From a virus, in the IMG/VR virus record IMGVR_UViG_3300002835_000041, positions 54,982 through 118,981 of that record: a DNA stretch of 64,000 bases; one strand, written 5' to 3'. Shown here piece after piece: positions 38,091-47,510 of this stretch. How positions within the stretch are numbered: position 1 is the first letter of the stretch; each line of letters begins with the position of its first letter. The notes under the pieces were generated by a model. It worked only from the letters and a program-made list of their open reading frames with translations. It ran no database searches and was not told where the DNA came from. The position numbers were made by a program, and so were the translations under genes.

Positions 38091-39122
38091 ATGAAAACAG
38101 CATTAGTCCTTGGAGCAGGTGGCTTTATCGGTAGCCACATGGTTAATAGACTTAAGTCAGAAGGATACTGGGTTAGAGGTGTTGATCTAAAGCATCCTGA
38201 TTTTTCTAACACACAGGCAGACGAGTTCATTGAAAGAGATCTGTCCGTTTATGAAAATGTTGAAAAGGCAATTCAGTTTAAAGGATATCAAGGAAACTTT
38301 TATAGCGAAATACCATATAAGTTAATTACTAGTTTTGATGAGATTTATCAATTTGCTGCAGATATGGGTGGCGCTGGATATATATTTACTGGAGAACACG
38401 ATTCCCAGATTATGGAAAACTCTGCACTTATAAACCTTAACTTGCTTAGGGCACAATCAAGACTAAACGCAAAATATGATATTAATAAAACCAAAATATT
38501 TTATTCAAGTTCTGCCTGTATGTATCCTGACTATAAGCAGTTGGATGTTAATAATCCTGGATTAAAAGAGTCTGACGCATACCCTGCCGATCCTGACAGC
38601 GAGTATGGCTGGGAAAAATTGTTTAGTGAAAGAATGTTCTTAGCCTTTAATAAAAACAACAGAATTCCCGTAGCGATTGCCAGATATCACAACATCTATG
38701 GACCAGAAGGAACTTGGGATGGTGGAAAAGAAAAGGCTCCTGCAGCAATGTGTCGAAAAGTTATACAGTCAGATGGCTTTATAGAAATTTGGGGGGATGG
38801 AGAACAAACCCGTTCATTCCTATATATAGATGAATGCATAGAAGCAACAAGAAGACTTATGAAATCAGACTTTACTGGTCCTGTTAATATTGGATCTGAA
38901 GAAATGGTTACTATCAACCAGTTGGTAGATATTGCTTGCAGTATTGAGGGCAAGGTTTTGAGCAAGATGCATATCCCTGGACCTTTGGGAGTTAGAGGAA
39001 GAAATTCTAATAATGACTTGGTAAGAGAAAAACTAGGCTGGGATTACTCAATGTCTCTTAAAGACGGAATTGAAAAAACCTACAACTGGATACTTCAGGA
39101 AACAAAAAAGAACCCCTCCTAA
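38091..39122 (+). CDS. GDP-mannose 3,5-epimerase-like enzyme
   Basis: The 343-residue SDR enzyme shows the NAD loop GAGGFIGSH, the SSACMYP motif (Cys143 equals the catalytic Cys of plant GDP-mannose 3,5-epimerase), YGWEK (Tyr/Lys pair), RYHNIYGPEGTWDGGKEKAP (catalytic Lys215), WGDGEQTRSFLYIDEC and GPLGVRGRNSNN. These are specific to GDP-mannose 3,5-epimerase, which makes GDP-L-galactose. It supplies an activated L-sugar and its nearest transferase is the GT at 36000-37031. The gene ends at a bidirectional terminator. Confidence 0.88.
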   Translation: MKTALVLGAGGFIGSHMVNRLKSEGYWVRGVDLKHPDFSNTQADEFIERDLSVYENVEKAIQFKGYQGNFYSEIPYKLITSFDEIYQFAADMGGAGYIFTGEHDSQIMENSALINLNLLRAQSRLNAKYDINKTKIFYSSSACMYPDYKQLDVNNPGLKESDAYPADPDSEYGWEKLFSERMFLAFNKNNRIPVAIARYHNIYGPEGTWDGGKEKAPAAMCRKVIQSDGFIEIWGDGEQTRSFLYIDECIEATRRLMKSDFTGPVNIGSEEMVTINQLVDIACSIEGKVLSKMHIPGPLGVRGRNSNNDLVREKLGWDYSMSLKDGIEKTYNWILQETKKNPS

Positions 39123-39129
39123 GAGGGGT
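39112..39129. terminator. bidirectional terminator
   Basis: ACCCCTC (39112-39118) and GAGGGGT (39123-39129) pair over a 4-base loop that contains the epimerase stop codon. A-rich and T-containing flanks on both sides suit the convergent epimerase and endolysin genes. Confidence 0.65.
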
Positions 39130-39143
39130 CCTAATTTGAGATA

Positions 39144-39707
39144 TTACTTAGGAAATTTAGCCATCCAGTATTTGGTTCTTGGAGTGATGCCCTTCCATGA
39201 GGACCAATCATCTCCACCATTTGTCATATAGTATGCAATCTCTGCATTCTTGACGGGATTGAATAGTTCAGCATTTGACTCAAGATCAAACTTAGTTCTA
39301 CGGTCAGGACCAAGGTTGTCTATCATGTTAATTTGGAACATACCATAAGATGAGTCACCAGTCTTGTGGTTTCCGTTAAATGCTAATGGTCGCCCATTAG
39401 ATTCTTTCTTTGCTACCGCCCAGGCAACAACAAGGTCTTTGCCCTTGAAGCCAACCAGAGACAACAGTTCCTTTAGTTCCAAATCAGTCAGAGAAACCTT
39501 ATTCTCAAAACTCTCTAACTTTTTAGCCTTAGAAACCAAAAAAACCTCTTTCGAGGCGGGTTCTACTGTCTGAGCCTGTTCTATGCTCAAGTTGTTTTTA
39601 GTATCAAGACCTGAATCAGCATTGGCTCCGTTCGACAAAACAGTTACTAATGCTACGATACTGAGTGTGCTAATGATCTCTTTGTTTCTTTCGATAAATT
39701 TAATCAT
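39144..39707 (-). CDS. lysozyme-like transglycosylase, endolysin candidate
   Basis: The ATG at 39707 has a perfect AGGAGG site. After a short charged start the protein has a signal-like hydrophobic helix (ISTLSIVALVTVLSNGANA), a linker, and a lysozyme/transglycosylase domain with the catalytic Glu in AVAKKESNGRPLAFN and SYGMFQINM, ending WKGITPRTKYWM. It would cut the cell-wall glycan. A signal-anchored form suits Sec-exported endolysins; alternatively it is a virion-independent wall hydrolase. Confidence 0.8.
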   Translation of the reverse strand: MIKFIERNKEIISTLSIVALVTVLSNGANADSGLDTKNNLSIEQAQTVEPASKEVFLVSKAKKLESFENKVSLTDLELKELLSLVGFKGKDLVVAWAVAKKESNGRPLAFNGNHKTGDSSYGMFQINMIDNLGPDRRTKFDLESNAELFNPVKNAEIAYYMTNGGDDWSSWKGITPRTKYWMAKFPK

Positions 39708-39729
39708 AGTTTCCTCCTTAGAAAACAAT

Positions 39730-39765
39730 AACACCTTGGTAGGTGTTACTACCTAGTATAACACA
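39730..39765 (-). promoter_or_regulatory. leader hairpin of the endolysin gene
   Basis: TAACACC and GGTGTTA pair in the leader, next to a GGTAG/CTACC alternative, between the TATACT box and the AGGAGG site. It could regulate translation. Confidence 0.4.
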
Positions 39766-39810
39766 AAATTTTACCAAAAGTCAACTTCAGAGGGTGGTAT
39801 AATAAAGATT

Positions 39811-40401
39811 ATGGCTACAGGACAATCACTTAACTATCCTAATATGAAGTACCCGCTTGCTTCAGATCCCGTTAATGTACACGGGGATATTAAAACATTG
39901 GTTGATGCTTTAAATGATATTCTTCCACCTTTGGGAATGACAGGTGTTACATCACTTGTAAGAAATGCAAGTTCTACTGTTCCTATTTTAGCAGGAACCC
40001 CAGTTTTTATTTCAGGAAGCATTTCTTATCAAGGAAAGCCAGTCCCAACTGTATTAAGATATAATCCAGCAAGCCCTACTCATAATCCAGATGTTCCAAT
40101 ACTAGGTTTAATGCAGTCAGATACATTACCTTCTTCTGGTCTCGTAACATCTCCTACTGATGGAAATGGAATTGTAGTCGTATCTGGAATTATACAAATG
40201 AACACAAGCCAACTAGGTGTTGCTGGAACAAAAATTTATGTAAATGATGTCGGAGCCCTTGTTTCAGTTCGTCCATCTTCAGGCCCAGCAAGATATATTG
40301 GAGTAGTTGGAGTTTCTGGGTTAAAGGCAAACGGTGGAATGATAATTGTTCAAACAAAAGGCAACGGAACATGGGGGGCACTCAAAGACGGACTGTCTTA
40401 A
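39811..40401 (+). CDS. tail/fibre structural protein (196 aa)
   Basis: TATAAT (39798-39803) lies 7 bases before the ATG. The beta-rich product (MATGQSLNYPNMKYPLASDP) contains VFISGSISYQGKPVPTVLRYN and Gly/Val-rich strands typical of phage surface proteins. Start of a new transcription unit of fibre genes. Confidence 0.6.
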   Translation: MATGQSLNYPNMKYPLASDPVNVHGDIKTLVDALNDILPPLGMTGVTSLVRNASSTVPILAGTPVFISGSISYQGKPVPTVLRYNPASPTHNPDVPILGLMQSDTLPSSGLVTSPTDGNGIVVVSGIIQMNTSQLGVAGTKIYVNDVGALVSVRPSSGPARYIGVVGVSGLKANGGMIIVQTKGNGTWGALKDGLS

Positions 40402-40419
40402 GAGTGGTATAATTTAACA

Positions 40420-40836
40420 ATGGCAACTTTAAGAGGATCTCAATCACTGTACAACATTGGCAACCCGCCACCTACAGTTATTTGGACTGTCGTGCGTGGA
40501 GATACTTCTGGATTTAAAGTTTATGTAACTGATGATGCAAAAGAGCCTTTGATTTTAAAGGGTGCTGGATCTGAATGGGATATTGCTATGAAGATTAAAA
40601 GACCAACTCTTGCAAAAGACAAAGGAATTATTACAGACAATGCAACATTAGTTTTAAATTTATATCCAGTTGCAGACGAAGATGACCTAGTTGGAGAGTT
40701 TACGGTTTGGCTTACAGCAGCACAGTCAGCACAACTTCAAACAGGAGACATCTTTGACATTCAAGTGTCAGACCCTACAAGAGTTTGGACGGTTGCCCAG
40801 GGTAGCCTAAAGATTCTTGAAGATGTAACAGATTAA
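40420..40836 (+). CDS. BppU-like virion protein (138 aa)
   Basis: TATAAT (40408-40413) lies 6 bases upstream of the ATG. The core TVIWTVVRGDTSGFKVYVTD and the following strands are homologous to 29465-29845. It probably links fibres to the tail. Confidence 0.6.
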   Translation: MATLRGSQSLYNIGNPPPTVIWTVVRGDTSGFKVYVTDDAKEPLILKGAGSEWDIAMKIKRPTLAKDKGIITDNATLVLNLYPVADEDDLVGEFTVWLTAAQSAQLQTGDIFDIQVSDPTRVWTVAQGSLKILEDVTD

Positions 40837-41060
40837 TGGCAACAGCACTAATACTTGATGAACTTAATGGAAAAACAAAACTAATTTTTCCTATTGACTA
40901 CCCATTAATTCAGGTAGAAGATTTTACAAAAAACACACTGATCACAGAAGTTCTTCCTTTTAGAGTTAAGTTTTCAGCAATTCAGATACAGGCTATTGGT
41001 TTGGGTAACACTCCAGCAATTCCACTTCAAGTTATTGGCTATAGCAACTACATTCTCTAA
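40836..41060 (+). CDS. small virion-associated protein (74 aa)
   Basis: One-base overlap with the upstream gene. The beta-rich product (MATALILDELNGKTKLIFPI) ends GYSNYIL. Unknown. Confidence 0.55.
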   Translation: MATALILDELNGKTKLIFPIDYPLIQVEDFTKNTLITEVLPFRVKFSAIQIQAIGLGNTPAIPLQVIGYSNYIL

Positions 41061-41093
41061 TAGTCTTATTAAAAGGGATGATATAATCTCTAC

Positions 41094-41540
41094 ATGGCTA
41101 AAATATCAATTCCAGCAGTTAAGGGCCTATTCCAAACAGGAGATAGACCTACTCAAGAAAATTATGTAGATTTAATCGACACCCTGTCTTCTCAGTCAAC
41201 AGACTTGGGTTCATCAGGAAATAATGAAAATACAATCAACGGAATTGAGAACGTAACTGTTATTGATAACTTTGATGCTACAGTTTGGCGTATGGTGAAG
41301 TATATTATTTCAATATCAAAGACTTCAGCAGGTGACAACAAGTTCTACGCAACTGAAATGACAATTCTTGTTGACGGTACAAATGTATCAGTCAGCGAGT
41401 ATGGAACAATCGACAATGATGGGAATATTGGCACCATTAATGTCTCTCGCACTGGAAATACCGTGGCTATTACAGTCACTCCAGACCCTGCGATCAAGCC
41501 AGTCACTGTGCGATTTGCTCGTATGGGACTTAAGGCATAA
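41094..41540 (+). CDS. fibre protein, short (148 aa)
   Basis: TATAAT (41082-41087) is 6 bases before the ATG. The C-terminal 80 residues (VKYIISISKTSAGDNKFYATE, then a beta domain) are homologous to the C-terminal domain of the long fibre at 41559-43709, so this is likely a trimmed paralogue with the same tip domain. Confidence 0.65.
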   Translation: MAKISIPAVKGLFQTGDRPTQENYVDLIDTLSSQSTDLGSSGNNENTINGIENVTVIDNFDATVWRMVKYIISISKTSAGDNKFYATEMTILVDGTNVSVSEYGTIDNDGNIGTINVSRTGNTVAITVTPDPAIKPVTVRFARMGLKA

Positions 41541-41558
41541 TAAAAGGAGATATAAAAA

Positions 41559-43709
41559 ATGGCAACAGTAAATAAAGATTTTAAAATTAAGAGTGGTTTA
41601 ATCGTTGAAGGTACAACAGCGACAGTTAACGGACAAGACATTCTTACAAAGAAGCAAGCAGACCAAGACTACATCGTCGGTCTTATTGGTGGAACAGCAA
41701 CATCTGCTAACGAACCAAACAAGGTCGTAAAGCGTGATGCTAATGGAAACTTTGCTGCGAATCAGGTTACAGCAGATTTAGTTGGAGATGTAACTGGTGA
41801 TGTAACAGGTAACGTAACTGGTAACCTAACAGGAAATGTAACAGGAAATGTAACTGGTGATGTAACTGGTAACTTAACAGGTAGTGTAATTGGAACAGTT
41901 TCAAGCCTTGCAAACCTAAGCACTGAAAATCTTTCAGAAAGAACAAACCTTTACTTCACAGACCAAAGAGCACTTGATGCAACTGCATCAGCAATCGCAA
42001 CTGCTGCAGGCGATGTAGCATCAGATCTTACAGATCACGAAAATGCTACAGAAGCACACGGTGCAACTGGTGCGGTAGTTGGAACAACAAACACACAAAC
42101 ATTAACAAATAAGACTATTGGAGATACACTTAACTTCACTGGCGCAGGTGCAATGACAATCAACTCTGATTCTCATATCGTTCTTACTCCAGCAGCAGGT
42201 TCTTCTGTTAAGTGGGGAGCAGATGTTCTTGCAACTCAGGCTTATGCAGATCAGGCAGAAGCAGATGCAGTCTCAACAGCATCAGCAGATGCAACCACAA
42301 AGGCTAACAACGCAAAATCAGGTGCAGAAGCAACAGCAGCAGCAGCACTTTCAACTGCAATCGGTACAGAAGTTGCAGATCGTAACTCAGCAATAACTTC
42401 AGCAATTGGAACAGAAGTTACAGACCGTAACTCTGCTATTGCAACTGCTAAAGCACAGGCTATTGCAGATGCTAACTCTTACACAGATGCAGAAGTTGCA
42501 GCCCTTGTAGATACAGCACCAGCACTTCTTGATACACTTAACGAATTGGCTGCAGCAATTGCAGATAATCCAAACTACGCTTCAGATGCAGCAGCAGCCG
42601 TTGCTGGTAGAGTAGCAAAGTCTGGCGACACAATGACTGGGGACCTAACACTTCCAGGTGCACCAACATTAAACCTACATGCAGCAACTAAGGGTTATGT
42701 TGATCAAGCAGAAACAGATGCAGTAACATCAGCAAACTCTTACACAGACGGCAGAGAGACAGCGATTACTACTGCTTACCAGAACTATGCTAACACAGCA
42801 GAATCTGATGCAGTAACAACTGCTAACTCTTACACAGATGGAGAAATTACAACAGCACTTTCAACTGCTCAGGGCTACGCAGACACTGCAGAAGCAGATG
42901 CTAACTCTTACACAGATGGTGAAATCACAGATGCTCTTGTAATTGCTCAAGGTTATGCAAGCACTGCACAGAACAATGCACAAACACATACAACAAATGC
43001 AATCAATGCTATTGACACAGATGACATTGAAGAGGGACCAACAAACCTTTACTTCACAAATGCACGAGCAATCGCTGCAGTTGGTGGAACAATTGCAGAC
43101 CAGATTAATCTTATTGACACAGATGACATTGAAGAAGGTACTGCAAACCAGTACTTCACAGATTCTCGTGCCAAGGCTTCAGCATTAGATCTTTTGGTTA
43201 ATGCAACAAAAACTAACATTACAATTGATGCACAGCCTGGTGGAGGAATTGTTATCACCGCAGAAAACGGTGTAGCAGATTCTGATACTGATGACCTTGT
43301 AGAAGGTACAACAAACAAGTACTTTACAGATGTTCGTGCAGTAGACGCTCTTGAAGCAGTTGTTCCAAACTTCACAGCAGTTGAGTTAAACTCAGTTGCT
43401 AAGCAGGTTGCAGCAACTCTTTCAGCACCAACTGCAGGAATTCAGTTTGCCCATCAATTTCTTAAGGACGAGTACCGCTCAGCAGAATATCTTGTAAAGG
43501 TTGCCTATGGAGATCACACAGAAATCTCAAAGGTACTTTTAACACTTGATGCCAACGATAACGTTGCAATCACAGAGTATGGAGTTGTTGGAACCAACGG
43601 TTCAGCATCGACAATCTCTGCAGCCGTACAGGGTCTCTTTGTAAAACTTACAGTAACAACCGCTAACAATAACTCAACAGTTACTGTTATGGGAACATTG
43701 CTTAAGTAA
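41559..43709 (+). CDS. long tail fibre protein
   Basis: The 716-residue fibre starts with a head-binding-like TVNKDFKIKSGLIVEG, then a run of VTGDVTGNVTGNLTGN repeats (residues about 78-105), a helical shaft with repeated SYTDGEITTAL/AETDAVTSAN and IDTDDIEEG-YFTDSRA units, and a C-terminal globular tip (LVKVAYGDHTEISKVLLTLD). A ribosome binding site (AAAGGAG) precedes the ATG. It probably makes host contact. Confidence 0.85.
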   Translation: MATVNKDFKIKSGLIVEGTTATVNGQDILTKKQADQDYIVGLIGGTATSANEPNKVVKRDANGNFAANQVTADLVGDVTGDVTGNVTGNLTGNVTGNVTGDVTGNLTGSVIGTVSSLANLSTENLSERTNLYFTDQRALDATASAIATAAGDVASDLTDHENATEAHGATGAVVGTTNTQTLTNKTIGDTLNFTGAGAMTINSDSHIVLTPAAGSSVKWGADVLATQAYADQAEADAVSTASADATTKANNAKSGAEATAAAALSTAIGTEVADRNSAITSAIGTEVTDRNSAIATAKAQAIADANSYTDAEVAALVDTAPALLDTLNELAAAIADNPNYASDAAAAVAGRVAKSGDTMTGDLTLPGAPTLNLHAATKGYVDQAETDAVTSANSYTDGRETAITTAYQNYANTAESDAVTTANSYTDGEITTALSTAQGYADTAEADANSYTDGEITDALVIAQGYASTAQNNAQTHTTNAINAIDTDDIEEGPTNLYFTNARAIAAVGGTIADQINLIDTDDIEEGTANQYFTDSRAKASALDLLVNATKTNITIDAQPGGGIVITAENGVADSDTDDLVEGTTNKYFTDVRAVDALEAVVPNFTAVELNSVAKQVAATLSAPTAGIQFAHQFLKDEYRSAEYLVKVAYGDHTEISKVLLTLDANDNVAITEYGVVGTNGSASTISAAVQGLFVKLTVTTANNNSTVTVMGTLLK

Positions 43710-43744
43710 TAAAAAATAAAAATAGTTGGAAGAGGGAGTAGTAA

Positions 43745-44194
43745 ATGACAACAGTCGACAAAGACTTCAAGGTCAAGAATGGATTAGTCGTAGCAAACGG
43801 CGGTACATTCGGAGATGCAGTAACAGTAGGGGCTCCAACCCTTAATGCCCATGCAGCAACTAAGGAGTATGTCGATAGCCGTTCAATGGCTGTTGGCTCT
43901 ACTGCTCCTTCTTCACCAACCAACGGAACACAGTGGTTAGACACTTTAACAAATAGAGTTAACTTTTACTACAATGGAGCCTGGTACACCCAAGCAACTA
44001 TAGAAGACACAAATAGTATTCCAGATCACATTCACGACACAGCAATTGATGGCACTGGCTTTATTGTGAGTATGTTCGTAGACTCTGGATTTTTTGATAG
44101 CCCAATGACTTCTGTTTCAGATTCTGGAAATGCATCAGACACAGAGTTTACCTCTACCAGAGATGGCGGAATAGCAATAGATAACTTCAATTAA
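43745..44194 (+). CDS. short fibre protein (149 aa)
   Basis: The N-terminus MTTVDKDFKVKNGLVVANGG is paralogous to the start of 41559-43709. It contains HAATKEYVDSRSM and the motif PTNGTQWLDTLTNRVNFYYNGAWY, common in phage fibre proteins. Short, perhaps an alternative tip. Confidence 0.7.
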   Translation: MTTVDKDFKVKNGLVVANGGTFGDAVTVGAPTLNAHAATKEYVDSRSMAVGSTAPSSPTNGTQWLDTLTNRVNFYYNGAWYTQATIEDTNSIPDHIHDTAIDGTGFIVSMFVDSGFFDSPMTSVSDSGNASDTEFTSTRDGGIAIDNFN

Positions 44195-44249
44195 AAATTG
44201 GATGTTATAATAAGATAATAATGGGCAGCCCCCATAAGGAGAAAAATAC

Positions 44250-45608
44250 ATGGCAGTTAGACAACAGCAAAGAAGAGGCACTGCAGCGCAGTGGACATCT
44301 GCAAATCCAATTTTGTCACCAGGTGAAATCGGTTTTGAAATTGATACAAATAAATTTAAGATTGGTGATGGAACAACTCGTTGGGCCTCCCTAATATACT
44401 TTACTGCCGACGCAGCAGCAGCACTTGAAGGCCTAATTGATGGTGCTCCAGGTCTGCTAAACACTCTTAATGAACTTGCAGCAGCCGTAGGCGACGATGC
44501 AAACTTTTTCTCTACAGTAACAACAAATATTGCAACTGCTAAGTCAGAGGCTATTTCTGCAGCCTCAGCAGATGCTACTTCAAAGGCTAACGCAGCAAAG
44601 ACTGCTGCAGAAACAACAGCCTCAGCAGACGCTACGGCCAAGGCTAACGCAGCAAAGATTGCTGCAGAAGAAACAGCAGCAGCAGATGCTACTGCAAAGG
44701 TAGCAGCAGAAACAACTGCTCGTAATACAGCACTTGATCTAAAGGCACCAAAGGCTTCACCAACATTTACTGGTACAGTAGTCCTTCCAGCAGTTACTGC
44801 AGGCGGAGATATTATTCCAGCAACAGATAACACATATAGCCTAGGCTCACCAGAAAAGATGTTCAAGGACGTATATGTTGGTCCAGGATCTCTTTATGTT
44901 AATGGTCAGAAAGTTCTTCAGGATGAGTCAGGAGCAATCGTTGTATCAGCAGATATTGACGAAAATCTAGGACTACGAACAAGCGGAAGCGGTAACATTG
45001 AACTTGACCCAACAGGAACAGGATCAATCAATGTAAAAGGTCCAGTAGTTGTTGAAATAGGAGCAAACTTCTCAAGCGCCGACGGCAATGGAATTATGTT
45101 CAGCAATGGCGTTAGATCAGATAGCGTTACAAGCAAGACAACAAATACAGACCTATCCTTGTCAGGAAATGGCATCGGAAAAGTTTATATTAATGATAAT
45201 GCAGAAGTTAGCGGAAATTTCTCAGTTATTGGAAACCTTTCAGTTGGCGGAACAGTCACAACAATAAACAGCGAAACAATATCTTTGGCTGATAACATTA
45301 TCGACCTAAATAGCAATTTTACAAGTGGCACTCCAAGCGAAAACTCTGGAATAAGAGTTGTTCGTGGAGATGAATCAAATGTTCAAGTTCGCTGGAATGA
45401 GTCGCAAGATAAGTGGCAATTCACAAACGATGGTTCTGTTTTCTTCGATATTGCCCCAGCACAGTCACCAACATTCACAGGAACACCTGTAGCACCAACT
45501 GCTACAGTTGGAACTGATACAACACAGGTTGCAACAACAGCCTTTGTTAAAGCAGCAATACAGGATATCTCAAGTCTAAACCTTGTCCTTGATGGCGGGG
45601 GAGTTTAA
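44250..45608 (+). CDS. tail fibre with Mtd-N-type head domain (452 aa)
   Basis: Residues 1-50 (QQRRGTAAQWTSANPILSPG, then GFEIDTNKFKIGDGTTRWASL) match the N-terminal attachment domain known from the Bordetella phage Mtd protein. A coiled Ala/Thr-rich shaft follows (SADATSKANAAKTAAETTAS), then beta-rich domains with TTINSETISLADNIIDLNSN. It likely forms trimeric fibres. Confidence 0.8.
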   Translation: MAVRQQQRRGTAAQWTSANPILSPGEIGFEIDTNKFKIGDGTTRWASLIYFTADAAAALEGLIDGAPGLLNTLNELAAAVGDDANFFSTVTTNIATAKSEAISAASADATSKANAAKTAAETTASADATAKANAAKIAAEETAAADATAKVAAETTARNTALDLKAPKASPTFTGTVVLPAVTAGGDIIPATDNTYSLGSPEKMFKDVYVGPGSLYVNGQKVLQDESGAIVVSADIDENLGLRTSGSGNIELDPTGTGSINVKGPVVVEIGANFSSADGNGIMFSNGVRSDSVTSKTTNTDLSLSGNGIGKVYINDNAEVSGNFSVIGNLSVGGTVTTINSETISLADNIIDLNSNFTSGTPSENSGIRVVRGDESNVQVRWNESQDKWQFTNDGSVFFDIAPAQSPTFTGTPVAPTATVGTDTTQVATTAFVKAAIQDISSLNLVLDGGGV

Positions 45609-45677
45609 GATAATGCAAATACTAAGTGGTATAATTACAAAGAATACGTACGCAGCCCGTACTAAGGAGAACTAAAC

Positions 45678-47480
45678 ATGGCAACAAGAATGCAACAGCG
45701 TAGAGGATTAGCATCCCAATGGGCATCTGTAAACCCAGTACTAGCAGCAGGTGAAATCGGTTTTGAAACTGACACCAGCAAATTTAAGATGGGTAATGGA
45801 ACATCTACATGGTCCCAGTTGGTATATTTTGCTAACGCAACAGAACTTCAGGCTGCAATTGACGCAGTTGTGGGTCTTCCACCAGCAACTCTAGACTCCT
45901 TGGCAGAGATTGCAGACGCTTTGGGCGACGATCCCAACTTCTTGTCAGCATTAGCAACAAACGCAAGAGTTGACAACGTGGTTCTTGGTGGAGCAGCACA
46001 AGCCCAAGCAGCAGCAAACGCTGCAGCAGCAGCGCTTACAGCCCACAACGCAGCCACAACAGATGTTCATGGAATTGCTGACACAGCACTTCTAGCAACT
46101 ACAGCAAATGTAGCAACTGCTAAAACAGAAGCACTTGCAGCAACAGATTCAAAGATTTCAACTGCAGTAGCAGCACTTACAAAGTCTTCAGTAGGTCTTG
46201 CAAATGTTGATAACACTCTGGATCTAGATAAGCCAGTTTCAAATGCAACATTAACTGCAATTGATACTGCAAAGACTGAAGCAATTTCTGCTTCGTCAAC
46301 AGTTTCAGAGTCTAATGTGTCAACGCACAATTCTCTTACGACAAATGTTCATGGAATTGCTGACACAGCACTTCTTGCAACAAAAGCGTATGCTGATGGA
46401 TCAGAAACAGATGCAATCACTGCAGCAGGTCTTGCAGCAGATGCAAAGATTTTGTCACATAATAATGAAACAACAAATGTTCATGGAATTTTAGACACAG
46501 CAGAGTTAGTTACTAGCGCAGATCTTATAATTGCTCTTAGTGGCGCAGCAGAAGGATATCCATCTCTTGCAGGCGAAGGTCTTGAATGGGACTCAGTTAA
46601 TGAGCAGTTTGATATTGATGAAACATTAATAGCAACTAGAGTTTACGCAGAAAACACAGCAGATACAAAGATTGCTACAGCAGTTGCAGCACTTACAAAG
46701 TCTTCAGTAGGACTTACAAGTGTTGATAACACATCAGACTTAAGTAAGCCAGTATCTACAGTACAGGCTACAGCAATAGAAACTGCAAAGACTGAGGCTA
46801 TTACAGCAGCAGGAACAGCAGCAGATACAAAGATTTCTACACACAATACAGATACATCAGATGTACACGGAATTGCAGATACTTCACTTCTAGCACTTAA
46901 GTCAGAAGTTGCAGCAGTAACAAAGGCATCACTTGGTCTTGGAAATGTTGATAATACAGCAGATACAGCAAAGCCAGTATCTACAGCACAGTCACAAGCA
47001 ATTGCAACTGCAAAGGCAGAGGCAATCGCAGATGCAACATCACAGGTAAACGCACTTCTAACTGGCGCACCAGAAGCACTCAATACACTTGATGAACTTG
47101 CTGCAGCACTTGGAGATGACGCAAACTTTGCGGCATCAGTAACAACTAGCCTTGGATTAAAGGTAGACTCTTTAACACCAATTACTCAAAAGACAGAGTC
47201 ATATACACTTTCATCATTAACTGAAAGAGATGATCTAATTGAAATGGGATCTGCATCAGCAATAACACTTACAGTTCCACCATCATCATCAGTTAATTTT
47301 CCAATCGGAACATCCATAGATGTTCTTCAAACAGGCACAGGACAGGTTACAATTGCTGCAGGTGCAGGAGTAACTGTTAATGCAACACCAGGTTTAAAGT
47401 TGCGTACACAATGGTCTGGAGTTACTCTTTTCAAGAGAGCAGCAGATACTTGGGTAGTTTACGGCGACCTAACAGCATAA
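45678..47480 (+). CDS. tail fibre with Mtd-N-type head domain, paralogue (600 aa)
   Basis: The start MQQRRGLASQWASVNPVLAA is paralogous to 44250-45608. A long shaft has repeats of HNAATTDVHGIADTALLATT and SSVGLANVDNTLDLDKPVS, each ending near a VHGIADT or VDNT signature. The C-terminal domain (TESYTLSSLTERDDLIEMGS to VYGDLTA) also occurs in 32090-34753. Confidence 0.82.
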   Translation: MATRMQQRRGLASQWASVNPVLAAGEIGFETDTSKFKMGNGTSTWSQLVYFANATELQAAIDAVVGLPPATLDSLAEIADALGDDPNFLSALATNARVDNVVLGGAAQAQAAANAAAAALTAHNAATTDVHGIADTALLATTANVATAKTEALAATDSKISTAVAALTKSSVGLANVDNTLDLDKPVSNATLTAIDTAKTEAISASSTVSESNVSTHNSLTTNVHGIADTALLATKAYADGSETDAITAAGLAADAKILSHNNETTNVHGILDTAELVTSADLIIALSGAAEGYPSLAGEGLEWDSVNEQFDIDETLIATRVYAENTADTKIATAVAALTKSSVGLTSVDNTSDLSKPVSTVQATAIETAKTEAITAAGTAADTKISTHNTDTSDVHGIADTSLLALKSEVAAVTKASLGLGNVDNTADTAKPVSTAQSQAIATAKAEAIADATSQVNALLTGAPEALNTLDELAAALGDDANFAASVTTSLGLKVDSLTPITQKTESYTLSSLTERDDLIEMGSASAITLTVPPSSSVNFPIGTSIDVLQTGTGQVTIAAGAGVTVNATPGLKLRTQWSGVTLFKRAADTWVVYGDLTA

Positions 47481-47510
47481 AAATTTAAATAGGAAAAAGG
47501 AGATACAGAG

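Noticed and set aside
41790-41890. Short direct repeats that could be a CRISPR array
   Set aside because: They are in-frame VTGN/VTGD codon repeats inside a fibre gene, with no spacers of regular length.
44135-44866. Long minus-strand Ala/Val-rich ORF over the fibre gene
   Set aside because: It is a compositional shadow of the Ala-rich shaft codons; the plus strand has recognisable fibre domains.
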